In this document: in pieces, positions 19,886-30,812 of the stretch
How positions within the stretch are numbered: position 1 is the stretch's first letter
Layout: the number at the start of each line of letters is the position of its first letter
Assembly: GCA_013306675.1 (NCBI GenBank)
Contig: JABLUY010000064.1
Location: forward strand, 62,001-126,000
Length of the DNA stretch: 64,000 nt
DNA from: Thraustochytrium sp. TN22
Taxonomy: Eukaryota > Sar > Bigyra > Thraustochytrida > Thraustochytriidae
Direction: 5' to 3'
Notes under the pieces: model-generated
What the model was told of the DNA's origin: nothing
Database searches by the model: none
Seen by the model: the letters and a program-made list of their open reading frames with translations, nothing else
Made by a program: the position numbers and the translations under genes

Positions 19886-21700
19886 CTACGCCGAGCGCCA
19901 GTGGACAATAGGTTGCGTGGCAAAAGCTTCGCCCAAGCGACACGCGCGCTCGACTGGTTCATGTCGACCTTGGAAAGTGTCAGAATCATGTGTCGAACTT
20001 GTTGACCTGGTTTTTTTGCCGACACTGGTATGGGCGGGGTGGAGCTTGTCGAGACCGCGCGACGGTCACAAGCAAATTATCTGCATGACACAGCTTGCCA
20101 AGCTATTGACTGCGCTCGTGTTGAAATGGCTTTGCAGTTGTTCGGTGCGTTGGGATTCACGTGTTTGCAGGCGCGACACTTGGCGCGTGTCGGCTCGGGT
20201 CTGCCCTGCTCAGCCCTTCCCCGCTAACAAGGGACGGCGTGCGACAGGGCTCGAAGGCGGAAGATCAACAAGCAAGAGCGATGCCTGGATGCCCGACCCG
20301 TCGGAAGCCTCACATGACGCGCACAGTTCAGGCGACTTCAGGGAGACTCCGGGCAATCAGCAAGAGTCTCATCGAGACCTGGCCTAGCTTGACCACTAAA
20401 TGCTTCGCACGCTGCCGAGAAGGCACCCAATGCCTGATCGCGCAGATCCACAAGCTGCTCCCCGACCCGCTCTGCGCCAACAAGGCGCTCACTATTTTGT
20501 CTCCTGCACAACTGCGTAAGCCTCGCAACCAATAGTCTGGCACCGCGCCGCCCTGCGCCGCACAACAGTCTCGCAAGTCCGCTCGACCTGAGTTTCCAGC
20601 TCTCGGCCCTTTTCACCCTGTTCGTCGCCTGGCCGCCTCGGCCTGCGCGGAGGGAGGGGCTTTGTTGCGTTTCTAAGACCTGTCCATTTTTTGCCAGTTC
20701 ACAGGATCTGTGTTTCATGACTTGTTTCCCGCTCGAGCAGGCCGGCCGGCCGGCCGACCGCCGTTTCTTGCGTCGAGGCTCGACCATTTTTATGGCAATC
20801 GGCGATCGGCCATGCTTCCAAGACTGGAAAAAAGCAGGCAATGGAGCTCCAAGACTTCCGCTTCATTCGCTTGGCTGACGCGTGGCGACACCCTCTTGCG
20901 TTCAGGTCGGGCTTGTTTTGGCTGTTTGCCAACCATTCAACGGGTTTCCCTGCGCGACGTCCTTTCCTTGTTGGAACTTTGCACTTTCTAAAGTACCAGC
21001 GCCTTGGAAATGCGCAGGTCGGTGCACAAAGTGGAGCTGTCCGTTGTGAGTTAACCTGCCCGCCCCAATTCTGTTCCAGCTAGTTCTCTGTGCGGCCAAA
21101 GTTGTGGCTCTGCAATGCGTGCCCGGCTTGGGTTCCCATTTTACCTGCCCTCACGAGCCTTCCCCACAGTCGACAGACTGGGTTGGGAAGTGAGGAAACC
21201 GTTCCTCGCGGAAGAAAGAGCCACAGTTCCTTTCGCGGCTTCAAATACGTGCGTGCATTGGAAACAAGCGATTTGATTCACTAGCTCAGTGGTGCCTATT
21301 CATGACGCATGGTTTTGTGGATGCGCGCGGCGCGGCCCAAGCAGAGAGCGCGTGGCGCACGATCCGTACTACCTACCCACTCGCAAGAAACACAGGGACG
21401 CCACCCAATTTGCGCCGTCCCAGCAACAAGACTTCGCAGGGTTGGGAACCTTGTGGGTAGCAGGGAAAGTACCATGCCGGACGGTATCGTTGAGTTTGGA
21501 GAAGCTTATGGAAGCCTCGCAGTAAGGCTGCTAGTCCACTTTAGGCAATGGTTACGGCCATCTCAGCGACCTTCCAAGGAGGAAGATGGCGTGTGGGGCA
21601 TTGTCGTTGACCTTTGCAACCCGCCGGGCTCAACATCTCAAGCTTTGCGTGTGAAGGCGACAACGAGGTCATCAGAAACGGAATTGGAGAGTGAGCGCTG
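19886..21700. other. Low-density intergenic DNA between PAN relic and PAN gene
   Basis: No frame here has convincing protein character, although GC content is lower than elsewhere and stops are frequent. It may contain further decayed gene sequence. A GGCCGGCCGGCCGAC palindromic run sits at 20740-20760. Confidence 0.5.
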
Positions 21701-22894
21701 ATGAGCACGATGCAGCGCCTGCTCGCTGCAGTCGGCGTCCTGCTGGCCTCGGCATCCGTCGCGGCCGCCGAGTCTGTCACGATCAATGCTCGGTGCGACG
21801 ACTACGTCACTGTCGTTCAGTATGCGCGCGATGGCAGCGTGAAGAAGAGTGTCAATTACACGGAACTTGTGCAAAGCTGGTACGATATCATCAGCTTCGA
21901 AGCTGAAGATCCTGCCGGTGGCGAGCGCTTCGAGGTAATCTGCGCGAATGGTATCGCAAATGACGAATCGTACTACAATTACTACGACTACTACAACTAC
22001 AACGTGAATGCCATGGGCGTTTCGGCCCGGATCGAAGTTTGCGGCGAGACATACGTGACAACAGACGCGACAGTGGAGTGGGATCACAATCCGGAACCCA
22101 TGACATGGGCAGTGAAGCCGTACGCTTCGAGCAACGACCTTGCTTTCTACAACGCCGGGCAAGGCAATTTTGCTTGGGGTAACCACATCGCTGGCGCCCA
22201 GTACGTCTCGAGCGTGGAACACTACGCGGAAGATAGCTTCGTGCTCACGCTCGAATTTACGCTAATGCATCGCCCGCTCTGCACCGACGAGACCTGGTCG
22301 CCTACCTCAGATCCGACTCCGTTGTCTACTCAAGCGACACCCTCGCCTACGCCGCATCTGACCTCATCGTCTACGCAGATCACGCCCTCGCCCACCTTGG
22401 GTACCCTCGTCGAGGAGGATCTCTGCGGTGAGCTCCATTTGCGTCTCTTTGGAGACCAGCTATCCAAGGACACGGGCATCAAGACAGCGCTCCAGTGCGC
22501 GCAGATGTGCGCCGACTTCGCCGGCTGCGTCGCCTGGTCGCACAAACTCAACGTCAATCGAATCAAGGAGAGCACCTGCTTCATCTTTGGTCAGTCGTAC
22601 AAATCCGAGACTGACACAAAGAAGAACTATGTCTACACCTCGGGTAAGCTGGACTGCGCGGAGCAGTCCACGCCCTCGTGCTACCATCAGGGCGCCAAGG
22701 TCAAGGGCAGGAAGAAGATCGAGTCCAACGCCGACACCGTGGAAGCCTGTGCGCAAGATTGCGCGGCGAAGGAGAAAAAGTGCGAGGCTTGGGCTTGGAA
22801 CGGCAAGAAGTGCAAGCTCTACAAGAACTTCAATGATTTCATGCCCACAGGTGAAGCCGAGCACTTCGCCGGCCTCCAGGGCTGCCCAGAGTGA
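21701..22894 (+). CDS. Secreted protein with two PAN/Apple-like domains (397 aa)
   Basis: Residues 1-24 are a signal peptide (MSTMQRLLAAVGVLLASASVAA). Residues about 25-215 form a beta-rich N-domain I do not recognise, with a tyrosine/asparagine-rich loop (YYNYYDYYNYN) near residue 90. Residues about 216-240 are a Ser/Thr/Pro linker likely to be O-glycosylated. Two PAN-like modules follow: about 243-323 (CAQMCADFAGCVAWSHK) and 328-397 (CAQDCAAKEKKCEAWAWNGK), both with the paired-cysteine CxxxC...C.aW pattern. PAN modules bind protein or carbohydrate ligands, so extracellular matrix or cell-surface recognition is likely; this is inference. No membrane anchor is seen. The ATG at 21701 directly precedes the signal peptide. 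Two decayed PAN fragments flank the gene. Confidence 0.88.
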   Translation: MSTMQRLLAAVGVLLASASVAAAESVTINARCDDYVTVVQYARDGSVKKSVNYTELVQSWYDIISFEAEDPAGGERFEVICANGIANDESYYNYYDYYNYNVNAMGVSARIEVCGETYVTTDATVEWDHNPEPMTWAVKPYASSNDLAFYNAGQGNFAWGNHIAGAQYVSSVEHYAEDSFVLTLEFTLMHRPLCTDETWSPTSDPTPLSTQATPSPTPHLTSSSTQITPSPTLGTLVEEDLCGELHLRLFGDQLSKDTGIKTALQCAQMCADFAGCVAWSHKLNVNRIKESTCFIFGQSYKSETDTKKNYVYTSGKLDCAEQSTPSCYHQGAKVKGRKKIESNADTVEACAQDCAAKEKKCEAWAWNGKKCKLYKNFNDFMPTGEAEHFAGLQGCPE

Positions 22895-23204
22895 GTGGGG
22901 AGTTTGCGCACAACGAAGAAAGAAGATTACAACTTGTTTCATCTGGCTGGAGGCGCAGCGACTGTCACTGCTCGACAGATTTGCGGCAGGCTTCAAGTTT
23001 GTCTCGGGTACACGGTCACCTGAGCCAAGACCTCCGAGTCGACACGCGGAGCACCAAATTTGTCGATCTGATACGTGGTTGCAGCAAAAAGGAATTCCGA
23101 GTGGAGGTCCGCAGGGCAGCTGCAAAGAACGAAAGCTCGCGAGAGACTATGGCACGGACGCGGACGGCCGTGCCATTCAAGCCTTAGGTGATTCGCGTTG
23201 ATCA

Positions 23205-23262
23205 GCGTTTCAGACGACTACGACGCCTACCAAGGTCTCCAGGGCTGCTCCTTGCATACGCT
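23205..23262 (+). pseudogene. PAN-domain tail relic downstream of the PAN gene
   Basis: The bases translate to SDDYDAYQGLQGCSL, matching the end of the second PAN domain in the intact gene (FAGLQGCPE). No upstream PAN sequence can be followed in the same frame. The match is short and the call rests on its position next to the intact gene and on the identical CTCCAGGGCTGC string. Confidence 0.5.
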
Positions 23263-23392
23263 CTTCTTGTGATGAATCCTGCAGATCTGCATCGGAGCCA
23301 AGGTTCGCAAGAATCCAAGGTCCGCAAGCGTAGCCAACGTCTGCAAGCGCCGACTGAGATTCGCAAGGTCTCTTTTCACTTTTCACTTACTG

Positions 23393-23415
23393 TTAGCTAG
23401 CTAGCTAGCTAGCAA
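23393..23415. repeat. TAGC tetranucleotide run
   Basis: Five or so TAGC units follow a pyrimidine-rich stretch about 230 bp upstream of the WD40 gene start. Confidence 0.85.
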
Positions 23416-23645
23416 GGACCTTGGCTGGCCTGGCTGCCGCCGTCCGCCGCGGCCAGCAAGCCGCCCTCCGAGTCGTCGGCCCGGGCCGCAGCCAGAGCAG
23501 CAGCCAACAAACTCTCGTGCCTCTGTCTCCGCGCGCGGGCGCCGGCGGGGCGGCGCGGGCCGGCACAGCGCGTAGCCGGCGCGGTTCCGGAGCGGAGCGC
23601 AGCACGCACGAGACGCGAGGCGGGCGGGCGTGCGAGAAGGCGAGG

Positions 23646-24716
23646 ATGGCGCTGGTGGCCTCAGGCCCAACGACGGCCATGACCGTCGCGGCGCCTGAGG
23701 TGCGCGAGCGACAGGAGCAGCAGCGGCGGCGGCCGCTCTGGCAGCACGTTGTGCCGGAGTGCACGCGCAGCCGGCTGGTGGCTGGCAACGGGTTGACCGG
23801 GCTGGCGGTGTCGCTGTGCACAGGCACGGCGAAGGGGCGCGTCCAGGTCTGGGGCGAGGACGACGCGCAGCCCATCGCGGAGCAGAGCATGGGCGCCGGC
23901 GTGACAGCGCTGAGCGTGCTGAATTTACGGCACGACGTGCCGAGCATTTTGGCGGGCGACGCGAGCGGGTCCGTTGAGCTCTTCCGCTTGCTGGATCCGC
24001 AAGCGCAGCAGGAGGGCGAGGAGGAGGTCCTCTCGAGTCGCGGCAGGTTCAAGCTGTACGAGTCGTGCGCAACGGTGGTGCGCGTGAGCCCGTTCCAGGC
24101 GGCGCTGGGCGCAGCGGCCTCTGAGGAGGGCAGGTTGGACCTGCTGCACCTGGACCGCATGCAGGCTGAGCAGGTGGCCTCCCGCGACGCGGCCTGCGTG
24201 AACGACGTGGTGTTCTGGAGTCCGGACTCGCTCGTGGCGGCCGGATCCAACCCCGGCGCGCTTCTACGCGTGTGGGACCGGCGCGCGGCGGCTGAGCCAC
24301 TCAAGGCGTTACCTGGCGCTGAGGGCGCCAACTCGCGGCTCACGTCGCTTGCGGTGCACCCGAGCGTCCCATACCAGCTGGCGTGCGGCGATGCGGGCGG
24401 AGGCATCTCGCTCTGGGACCTGCGCTCGCAGCGGTGTATGGGCCGCTTCGTGCGGCACGAGGACACGGTGACGGGCCTGGTCTTCCACCCGGACCGTCCG
24501 CAGGTGCTGATCTCCTCATCAGACGACGGCCAGGTGCGCGCGCTGAACGCGCAGTTTCCCAGCCAGAGCCCGACTGAGGCGCTCTATTCCTTCGACGGGC
24601 TCGCCTGCATGGACGTGGACGTCTGTGGCGACGAGCTGTCGGGCCCGCTTCTCATGGCCGCAGGTGAGAACGAGACGGTCATGTTGACGCCGCTCTTCGA
24701 GCTGTTGCCCGTATGA
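23646..24716 (+). CDS. WD40 repeat protein, probably nucleoporin Nup43-like (356 aa)
   Basis: The protein is a seven-bladed beta-propeller by repeat count. Clear blades include GRVQVWGEDDAQ, FWSPDSLVAAGSNPGALLRVWDRR, SLAVHPSVPYQLACGDAGGG with ISLWDLRSQ, and LVFHPDRPQVLISSSDDGQVRALN. The order of blades, a penultimate insert, and a tail with a final strand (AGENETVMLTPLFELLPV) resemble Nup43 of the Y-shaped nuclear pore complex, and the length is close (human 380). WD40 proteins are hard to assign by eye, so Nup43 is a tentative name. The ATG at 23646 is preferred over the open upstream frame, which is Arg-rich low complexity. Confidence 0.8.
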   Translation: MALVASGPTTAMTVAAPEVRERQEQQRRRPLWQHVVPECTRSRLVAGNGLTGLAVSLCTGTAKGRVQVWGEDDAQPIAEQSMGAGVTALSVLNLRHDVPSILAGDASGSVELFRLLDPQAQQEGEEEVLSSRGRFKLYESCATVVRVSPFQAALGAAASEEGRLDLLHLDRMQAEQVASRDAACVNDVVFWSPDSLVAAGSNPGALLRVWDRRAAAEPLKALPGAEGANSRLTSLAVHPSVPYQLACGDAGGGISLWDLRSQRCMGRFVRHEDTVTGLVFHPDRPQVLISSSDDGQVRALNAQFPSQSPTEALYSFDGLACMDVDVCGDELSGPLLMAAGENETVMLTPLFELLPV

Positions 24717-24900
24717 TGGATGATCGCCCGTATTGTTGACAGAACCGCAATTCCGAAGCATGAGCTTGTAGGCCAAACTAACTAACTAACAGTAAGGTAG
24801 CTTGCATGATAGGGCACATGGTGTCTCGAGAAAGGAGCACATGCTGCGGTGAACAAGAAACACACAACACACACAGAAGAGACTATGCGCGCAGAGGGCA

Positions 24901-24993
24901 GCGCGCCGAGCCAACTTGAAAAGCAGACGAACAGGACCAGGCCGCGCGCGCCGAGCCAACTTGAAAAGAAGACAAACAGGACCAGGCCGCGCA
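24901..24993. repeat. 45-bp tandem duplication beyond the membrane protein stop
   Basis: Two copies start at 24901 and 24946 (GCGCGCCGAGCCAACTTGAA, then a CAGACGAACAGGACCAGG-like tail). They differ at three to four sites. The repeat lies just past the stop of the minus-strand gene that ends at 25004, so it is probably in its 3' UTR. Confidence 0.95.
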
Positions 24994-25003
24994 CGCCTCA
25001 CAG

Positions 25004-26461
25004 TCAGTCAAAAAGGCGCCAGCGTCCGAGAAAGAAATTCGAGCCTTGCCGCACCGGCGGCTGCCGCTCGGCATTCTCTTCAACAGGCGAAAGCGCCGCG
25101 GCGTCCTCTGCAGGGCCCGCATCGATTGGCACCTCGGTGGTGCGGCCCGTGGCGCGGCCCGTGGCGCGGCCGGTGCTGCGGCCGGTGCTGCGGCCGGTGC
25201 TGCGGCCGGTGCTGCGGCCGCTAGGACGGCCCTCAGGCCCCTCCTCGTCGTCCTCCTCGGTTAACGAGTAGGCTGAAGGCACGAAGGAGATGCTCGCCTT
25301 CTTGCGCGCGGAGCCCTTGAAGCGCTTGCCGACCGCGAGCAAGCGATGATCATCGACGCGGGAGATGTTGACCACAGTGCCACGTGTGAGCTCGGTCTCG
25401 GACAAAGGGCGGCCGCCCTTGGCTCGCGAGATCATGGTGGGCAGGCCATCATGCGGCATGGAGTGCTGCTCTACGAGGAGGGTGCGAACCACCACCCTGG
25501 CGCTGGTTGGAATGGTGATCCAGGAAAGCGGGAGGAGGTAGTCGTAGTAGATCCGCAGTGCGGGCCACGAGGCAAAGACAAAGTAGATGGCGCTCTGCAC
25601 CATGCCGTGCAGCGCCACGTGGTTCTGGACGGACTCCATGCGCTCCTTGGTCTGCTTGACCTCGGACGTGCGCAGGTACTCGTAGGCCTCGTTAAGCTGC
25701 CGGATGAAGGTGGCTTTGAGGTGCAACGCCTGCATGGCGATGATGGCGAGAATGACGGCCGTCCCACCCATGCAGGTAATCCAGGTGCCGACGCGCGCCT
25801 CCTCGGTGTCGGCGCCGAGCGCCACAAAGGCGAGCGCGCCAAGCACCAGGTGGCCCATGGTGAGGCGCATGGGCGAGCAACGGCTCACGGGAATGTTGCC
25901 AAGGGAGTTGGACGAATGCCGGCTCACCAGCAGCGAGATGAGCGCCGGCTGGTACAGGCTGGAGCAAAGGTAGAAGGAGGAACGCCCCAGCCACCAAAAC
26001 AGCGTTGGAGCCACGTCCACGCCCACGTGCATGGACGTGGGCCACACGATAATGATCACGCTCAGGACGATGACGCAAGGCGACGTGACAAAGAAGTAGA
26101 TGCAAAGCGTGAAGAGCGTCGTGTGCTCCGTGAGCTTGCGCTGACGCTTGGATTTGGACGCGTTCACCGTCTGCGCCCGCGCGAAGCGCCGCAGCTGCAT
26201 CCAAAAGGATGGGAAGTAGACCGCCTGCACCACCATGACTAGCGTAAGCAGCACGCCCCAAAGCGCGCGGATCACCGTGCCATTCACCTGGCAGTCCAGG
26301 CCCTCCGCGGACACCCAGTGGCTCGCGCCCGTGAAGCCCTCGTCGCACACGCACGCGCTCAGCGAGGTGCCGTCACCGCTCAGGAGCACGCACTGTCCGT
26401 GGCCTGAGCACTCTGCCTCCACCCACGGTGTCTCGTACAGCCCGGGGCAGTCGGCCGCCAT
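25004..26461 (-). CDS. Multi-pass membrane protein with N-terminal EGF-like module (485 aa)
   Basis: I do not recognise the family. Residues about 18-57 show an EGF-like cysteine pattern (CSGHGQC, CVCDEGFTG). About six membrane segments follow at roughly 63-84, 115-141, 151-179, 202-217, 224-247 and 288-316. Between segments 1 and 2 there is a basic loop (SKSKRQRK). The cytosolic-looking tail has a run of four-residue GRST/GRAT repeats (about 414-440) encoded by a 12-bp DNA repeat. There is no cleavable signal peptide at the chosen ATG, and an in-frame stop lies shortly upstream, so either the EGF part is exported by the first membrane segment or a leader exon is missing. A plasma-membrane receptor-like role is a guess. 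Confidence 0.82.
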   Translation of the reverse strand: MAADCPGLYETPWVEAECSGHGQCVLLSGDGTSLSACVCDEGFTGASHWVSAEGLDCQVNGTVIRALWGVLLTLVMVVQAVYFPSFWMQLRRFARAQTVNASKSKRQRKLTEHTTLFTLCIYFFVTSPCVIVLSVIIIVWPTSMHVGVDVAPTLFWWLGRSSFYLCSSLYQPALISLLVSRHSSNSLGNIPVSRCSPMRLTMGHLVLGALAFVALGADTEEARVGTWITCMGGTAVILAIIAMQALHLKATFIRQLNEAYEYLRTSEVKQTKERMESVQNHVALHGMVQSAIYFVFASWPALRIYYDYLLPLSWITIPTSARVVVRTLLVEQHSMPHDGLPTMISRAKGGRPLSETELTRGTVVNISRVDDHRLLAVGKRFKGSARKKASISFVPSAYSLTEEDDEEGPEGRPSGRSTGRSTGRSTGRSTGRATGRATGRTTEVPIDAGPAEDAAALSPVEENAERQPPVRQGSNFFLGRWRLFD

Positions 26462-27860
26462 CTTGCCACCAACGACGGCCAGGACTGTGCAGTGTAGCTA
26501 TGCCGCTGGCAGCCCGGCGGAGGAGACGACGCGCAGAGTCCAGCGACGACGGAGAGAGCGGAGGCGAGCCACTGCACGCTTCGAGCAGGGGAATACCCTC
26601 AGCTCGCTCCGCCGCGCGCAGACCTCGACGTGTCGCCGCCGCTCGCCCCCACGCGCGTCGTCCGCGTCGTCCGCGCCGCGCCCCGCGCTGTGCCCAGTGC
26701 CGGCCCCGGTCGAAAGTACGGAGGAGAGCTGAGCGAGCGCTCGACGCACGCCGCCGCCGCCGGCACGGGCGCTCGCGAGCGACGCGGACCGGCCGGGCCG
26801 GCCGGCTGGCTGGCAGCGCCCGCTTGCCGCGAGGCCCGCCGCGCGACCCCCCCCTCGCGCGCCGCCGCGCGCGCCGTCGGCCGCGCGCGCCGCCGCGCCG
26901 CGCCTCCGCTGCTCCCGTTCGTTCGAAAGTTGGGCTTTGGGATCGCGACTGGCGCGCGCGAGGCGAGTCCGCCGTGAACCGATCTTCCGGCGCGCGCGCG
27001 CTGGCGAGCGAGCAGGCGGCGCTGCGCTGCGCTGCGCTGCGCTGGCTGCGCTGGCTGCGCTGCGTGCAGGCGCCGGCGCTTCGCCTGGCCGGGCTGGGCT
27101 GGGCTGGGCTGGGCTGGGCTGCTCGTCGCCCGCTTGGCGACGCGAGTCTGCGGCTTGCAGGCCACGCACGTGCCAAGCTGCACGCGCCGCCAGGTTGCTC
27201 GTCTGCTCGCGCCTGCGGCCTGCGCAGCACTGCAGCCAACTGGCCAAGCCAAGCTGCGACTTTGCGCACAGAGTCTGGCCGGGCCGGTCGCTGCCGGTGC
27301 GAGGACGTGCGACTGGGCCTGGTTGCGACTGGCGGCCAGCGGGCGAGCACGCAACTTGACGCAAGCAAGCTTGCTTGCAAGCGAGCAAGCAATGGCAAGC
27401 AAGCAAGCAAGCAAGCAAGCAATGCAGCAGCCAGGCTGCCGCTGCCGCACCGCGCCGGCGGCGGTGCCTGAGCAGGTTGACAACTTGACTTTACGAGCGG
27501 CTTACGAGCCTCCTCACGCCAGTTGTTGCCACCCGTCCGCGGCCGCCAGGGCCCTGGCAGCTGGCTGGTGGCAGGCAACAACCCCGCGGTGTTTGGTTTT
27601 CACTGTTTTGTTTGCCGCCAGCCTGAGGCCGCCAGTGTTTTCATGTCCCCAGGAAAGCTCGAGAATCAAGCGCCAGCGTGAATCCTGGCCATGGCTGGCT
27701 GGCACGTGGGCATTATTGCGGGGAGGCGGATGGCAATGTTCACGCCGCAAGGGCGACTCGGAGGCGAGGGAATGAATCAGGGATCAGAGGCAGATCAAAG
27801 GGTTCTGGGCTACTAGTGGTGCAGGCAGGTCAAGGTCGAGGTCAAGGTCCCGGCACTGCG
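26462..27860. other. Intergenic region between membrane gene start and MYB stop
   Basis: Open frames here are Arg/Ala/Ser low complexity on both strands. Simple sequence includes GCTGG/GGGCT pentamers (27096-27122) and a run of AAGC tetranucleotides (about 27361-27421) preceded by its inverted complement. No gene is supported. Confidence 0.55.
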
Positions 27861-28264
27861 TCAGACCGTGGCGGCGGCGTGGCGCTGCTGCTGCTGCTGC
27901 GACGCGGCGCAGAGTGGCTTGAGGTCAGGGCCTCCCGGGCTGCGCGCCTCGTTGCTGAGCGTGGCGTGGCCGTCGTGGGCGTTGGAAAGAGTGGAGCTGT
28001 TGACGGGCGAGTGCGCGACGAGCGCGGCCTCGAGCGCCTCGAGCGAGAAGTCGAACTCCTGGCCGTTGGCGGCGGATGGCGTCTGCGAAGGCAGCTGAAA
28101 GATGCCGCCAGAGGAGCTGCCGAACTCGTGCTTGGCGGAGCCCAACGCGGGGATGGAGAGGCTATTGGCCTGGCCGGGCTGCAGCTGCTGGCCCTGGCCG
28201 GGCGCAGCGAGGAAAAACCCCTGGCCGTCCTGGGGCTGCTGCGAGCCCATGTGCGGACGCGAGC

Positions 28265-28301
<37 letters not shown>

Positions 28302-30441
28302 ATGGCTCTGGCGCTGCTGCTGGCCCTGCGGCGTGCGCAAGCCCCACCTGCCAAAAAGAGGGGTGTTACGCGTGGACAAAAGCGGTGCCATGGGCGAGTT
28401 AATCTCGAAGCGCGGCGAGAAGAGCTGCGCACCACCCTGCGCCGGCGTGGGCGGCACCATGAAGTTACTGCTGAAGTTGCCGTAGCTGCCGCCGAAGATG
28501 GGCGAGGCCATGATGTTGTGCGACAGGTTCATGCCGGCCATCTTCGGCGAGAGCTGGCCCAGCAGCGAGACAGCCTCAGCGGACGCTGGCGTGAGCTTCG
28601 CCAGCGACCCGAGCTCAAAGTCGTGCAGGCCGCGAACGGAGGACGGAAAGGTCTCTACCTGCAGGTCCGGACGCTTCGTGATGCCATTCTTGCCCTTGGC
28701 GGTGCGACGCTGCTTGGCCGACTTGCCCGCACTGGACTTGGTGCGCTTCGTGCCGGAGCTCTTGGACGCGGACCCACTCTTGCTGCTCTTGCGCGCGCTT
28801 GACGACTTGGGCGGGGTCTTGGCCAGGTCCTCCAGCGACGTGAAGGCCGTCTTTGCGGACCCCGGGCCGGGCGACAGCAGCAGCGGCGGCGGCGGCGGCG
28901 GAGCAACCTCAGACGCCGACTCCTGCTGCTGCTGCTGCCGCTGCCGCTGCTTTTGCTTCTGCTGCTGCTGCTGTCGCGACTGCGAGTAGGTTGACGTTGC
29001 GCCAAGGCTCCCCGCGCTACCGCTACTCGTCCCCCGGAACACGGCAAGCGGGGGCGGCGCCGTGCCCTGCGCCGACCCCTGGCGGTGGCCCCTCAACGTG
29101 GCATCAGCGCCATTTGCGGACCCAAGCGGGTTGAGCGGCACGCGTCCTGGCTTCGCGCTACCTGCGCTGGCGACCAGCGCAGGGCTGGCCGCCGCTTGCT
29201 GCTCAGGAGCACTCGTCGGCCGGTCGTACTGAGCCGCTGGCAGGTCGGCCTCCTTCTGCTCCATCTCAAGGTCGTCCGCAGCGGTACCCGCGTCCGCCGC
29301 CTCGGTTGTGTCATCCTGGGCGGTGCCATCCTCGTCCTTGTCCGCGGACTGACGCGGGATGATCTTGCCATTCTTGGTGATGGTGATATGTTTGAGAAGC
29401 GGGTGCTTGGGCATCTCACCGCCCGTCTCCGCGGCGCGCGCCGCCTGCCGTGCCAGGCGCCGCATCGTCGAGTAGTATCGGTTCTTGATGGCGTTATCCG
29501 TGCGACCATGCACGTACTTGGCGATCTCTGCCCACTGGTTGCCCAGCTTGGCATGGTACTCGAAGATAATGCGGTCTTCCTCCTTGGTCCAGGTACCCTT
29601 CTTCACGTCCGGGTTCAGGTGGTTGTGCCAGCGCTCGCGACACTGCTTGCCGATGCGGCCCGGCAACTCCGCGGCGATCAGGCTCCACGACTTGGCGCCC
29701 AGACGCTGCACGGTGGCATGCAACGTGCGGTCCTCCTCGGCGCTCCAAGGCCGCTTCGACAGTGACTTCTCTTCCTTGCCAATGTGCATGAAGGCGAACT
29801 TTTTCGCATTCGTGCTGTTGTTGTTCTCATTCGGCGACGGAGAGATCAGCGATGCCTGCTGCAGCTGAGCGCGCCCAGGCCCGTGCGGATGCATGTACGG
29901 CAGCCTCGCATGCTCGTAGTAGTGGTGGTGCCCCTTGTGCGCACCGGGGGGCGGCGGCGCAAGCCGCGACGGTGCACCATGGCCGCCCATGGCCGACATC
30001 AGGTTCATGCCGCTGCCGCCCAGGTGGTGATGCGAGTGGTGATGTTGCTGATGTTGCTGGTGCTGGTGCGCCTGGTGGAGCTGGTGCTGGTGATGATGCT
30101 GGTGCTGGTGCTGGTGCTGGTGAATCTGGGGCGACTGCTGGTGATGGCCGTGATGGCCATGGTAGCTATGAAGCGGCGTGTTGCTCAGGCTGCCAGCGTC
30201 CAGGCCCATGTGCTCGGGCGAGTAGATGGACGCCATTGCGAGCTTGGCGGCGGCGTCCTTACTCGGAGTCAGCAGTGGCACCAGGAAGCCACGTGCACCC
30301 AGGCCCACTAGCTTGGGGTGCTGCGAGGACAGGCTCGGGGTTGCTGCGGTACCTGACGACGAAGAAGAGCTACTACTGCTGCTACTGCTGCCGGCAGTCG
30401 CGATGCTAGCGATGCTGACGCCCTGCGCCTGCTGTCTGCTC

Positions 30442-30473
<32 letters not shown>

Positions 30474-30476
30474 GGA

Positions 30477-30509
<33 letters not shown>

Positions 30510-30812
30510 GGTGCTAGTGATGCTGCTTGTACTGGTACTACTGGTGTTGTTGCTTCTATTGCTTCCGCTCTGCGTGATGCTCCCGCTCACGGCAGAGCCG
30601 GCAAGACCAGGTTTGCTGACGGCCGAGGCGGCGGAGCTCGTGCTAATCGAAAGACTCCCGCTGCTCGTACTGCCGGCAGCGGCAGCACCGCTGGTGCTGG
30701 CGCTCGCCATCGTGATGGCCCTGGCTCCGCTTCCCGCTGTCGCCGAGAATGGGCGCGGGGCCGCAGCCTGCGGTGAGAGCACTGGCTTACCGGCGGCCTT
30801 GAGCGTCGTCAT
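27861..30812 (-). CDS. R2R3-type MYB transcription factor (983 aa)
   Basis: Two MYB repeats lie near residues 350-452. R2 reads KRPWSAEEDRTLHATVQ with the Trp triplet spaced about 20 residues, and WHNHLNPDVKKGTW links to R3 (GTWTKEEDRIIFEYH), which ends GRTDNAIKNRYYSTMRR with Tyr in place of the third Trp. This linker and end are typical of c-MYB-type DNA-binding domains. The rest is low complexity: Ser/Thr-, Asn- and His-rich stretches before the repeats, and Gln/Ser-rich ones after, including a pure CAG-encoded Gln run near residue 850. A basic Lys/Ser patch near residues 680-710 may be a nuclear signal. The frame opens at a GTG at 30866; the first ATG is at 30812 and is used here. Target genes cannot be inferred. 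Confidence 0.93.

Noticed and set aside
26373-27581. Several overlapping frames of 300-400 codons on both strands
   Set aside because: All are Arg/Ala/Ser/Gln low complexity created by GC-rich and AAGC-type repeats. None has a domain.
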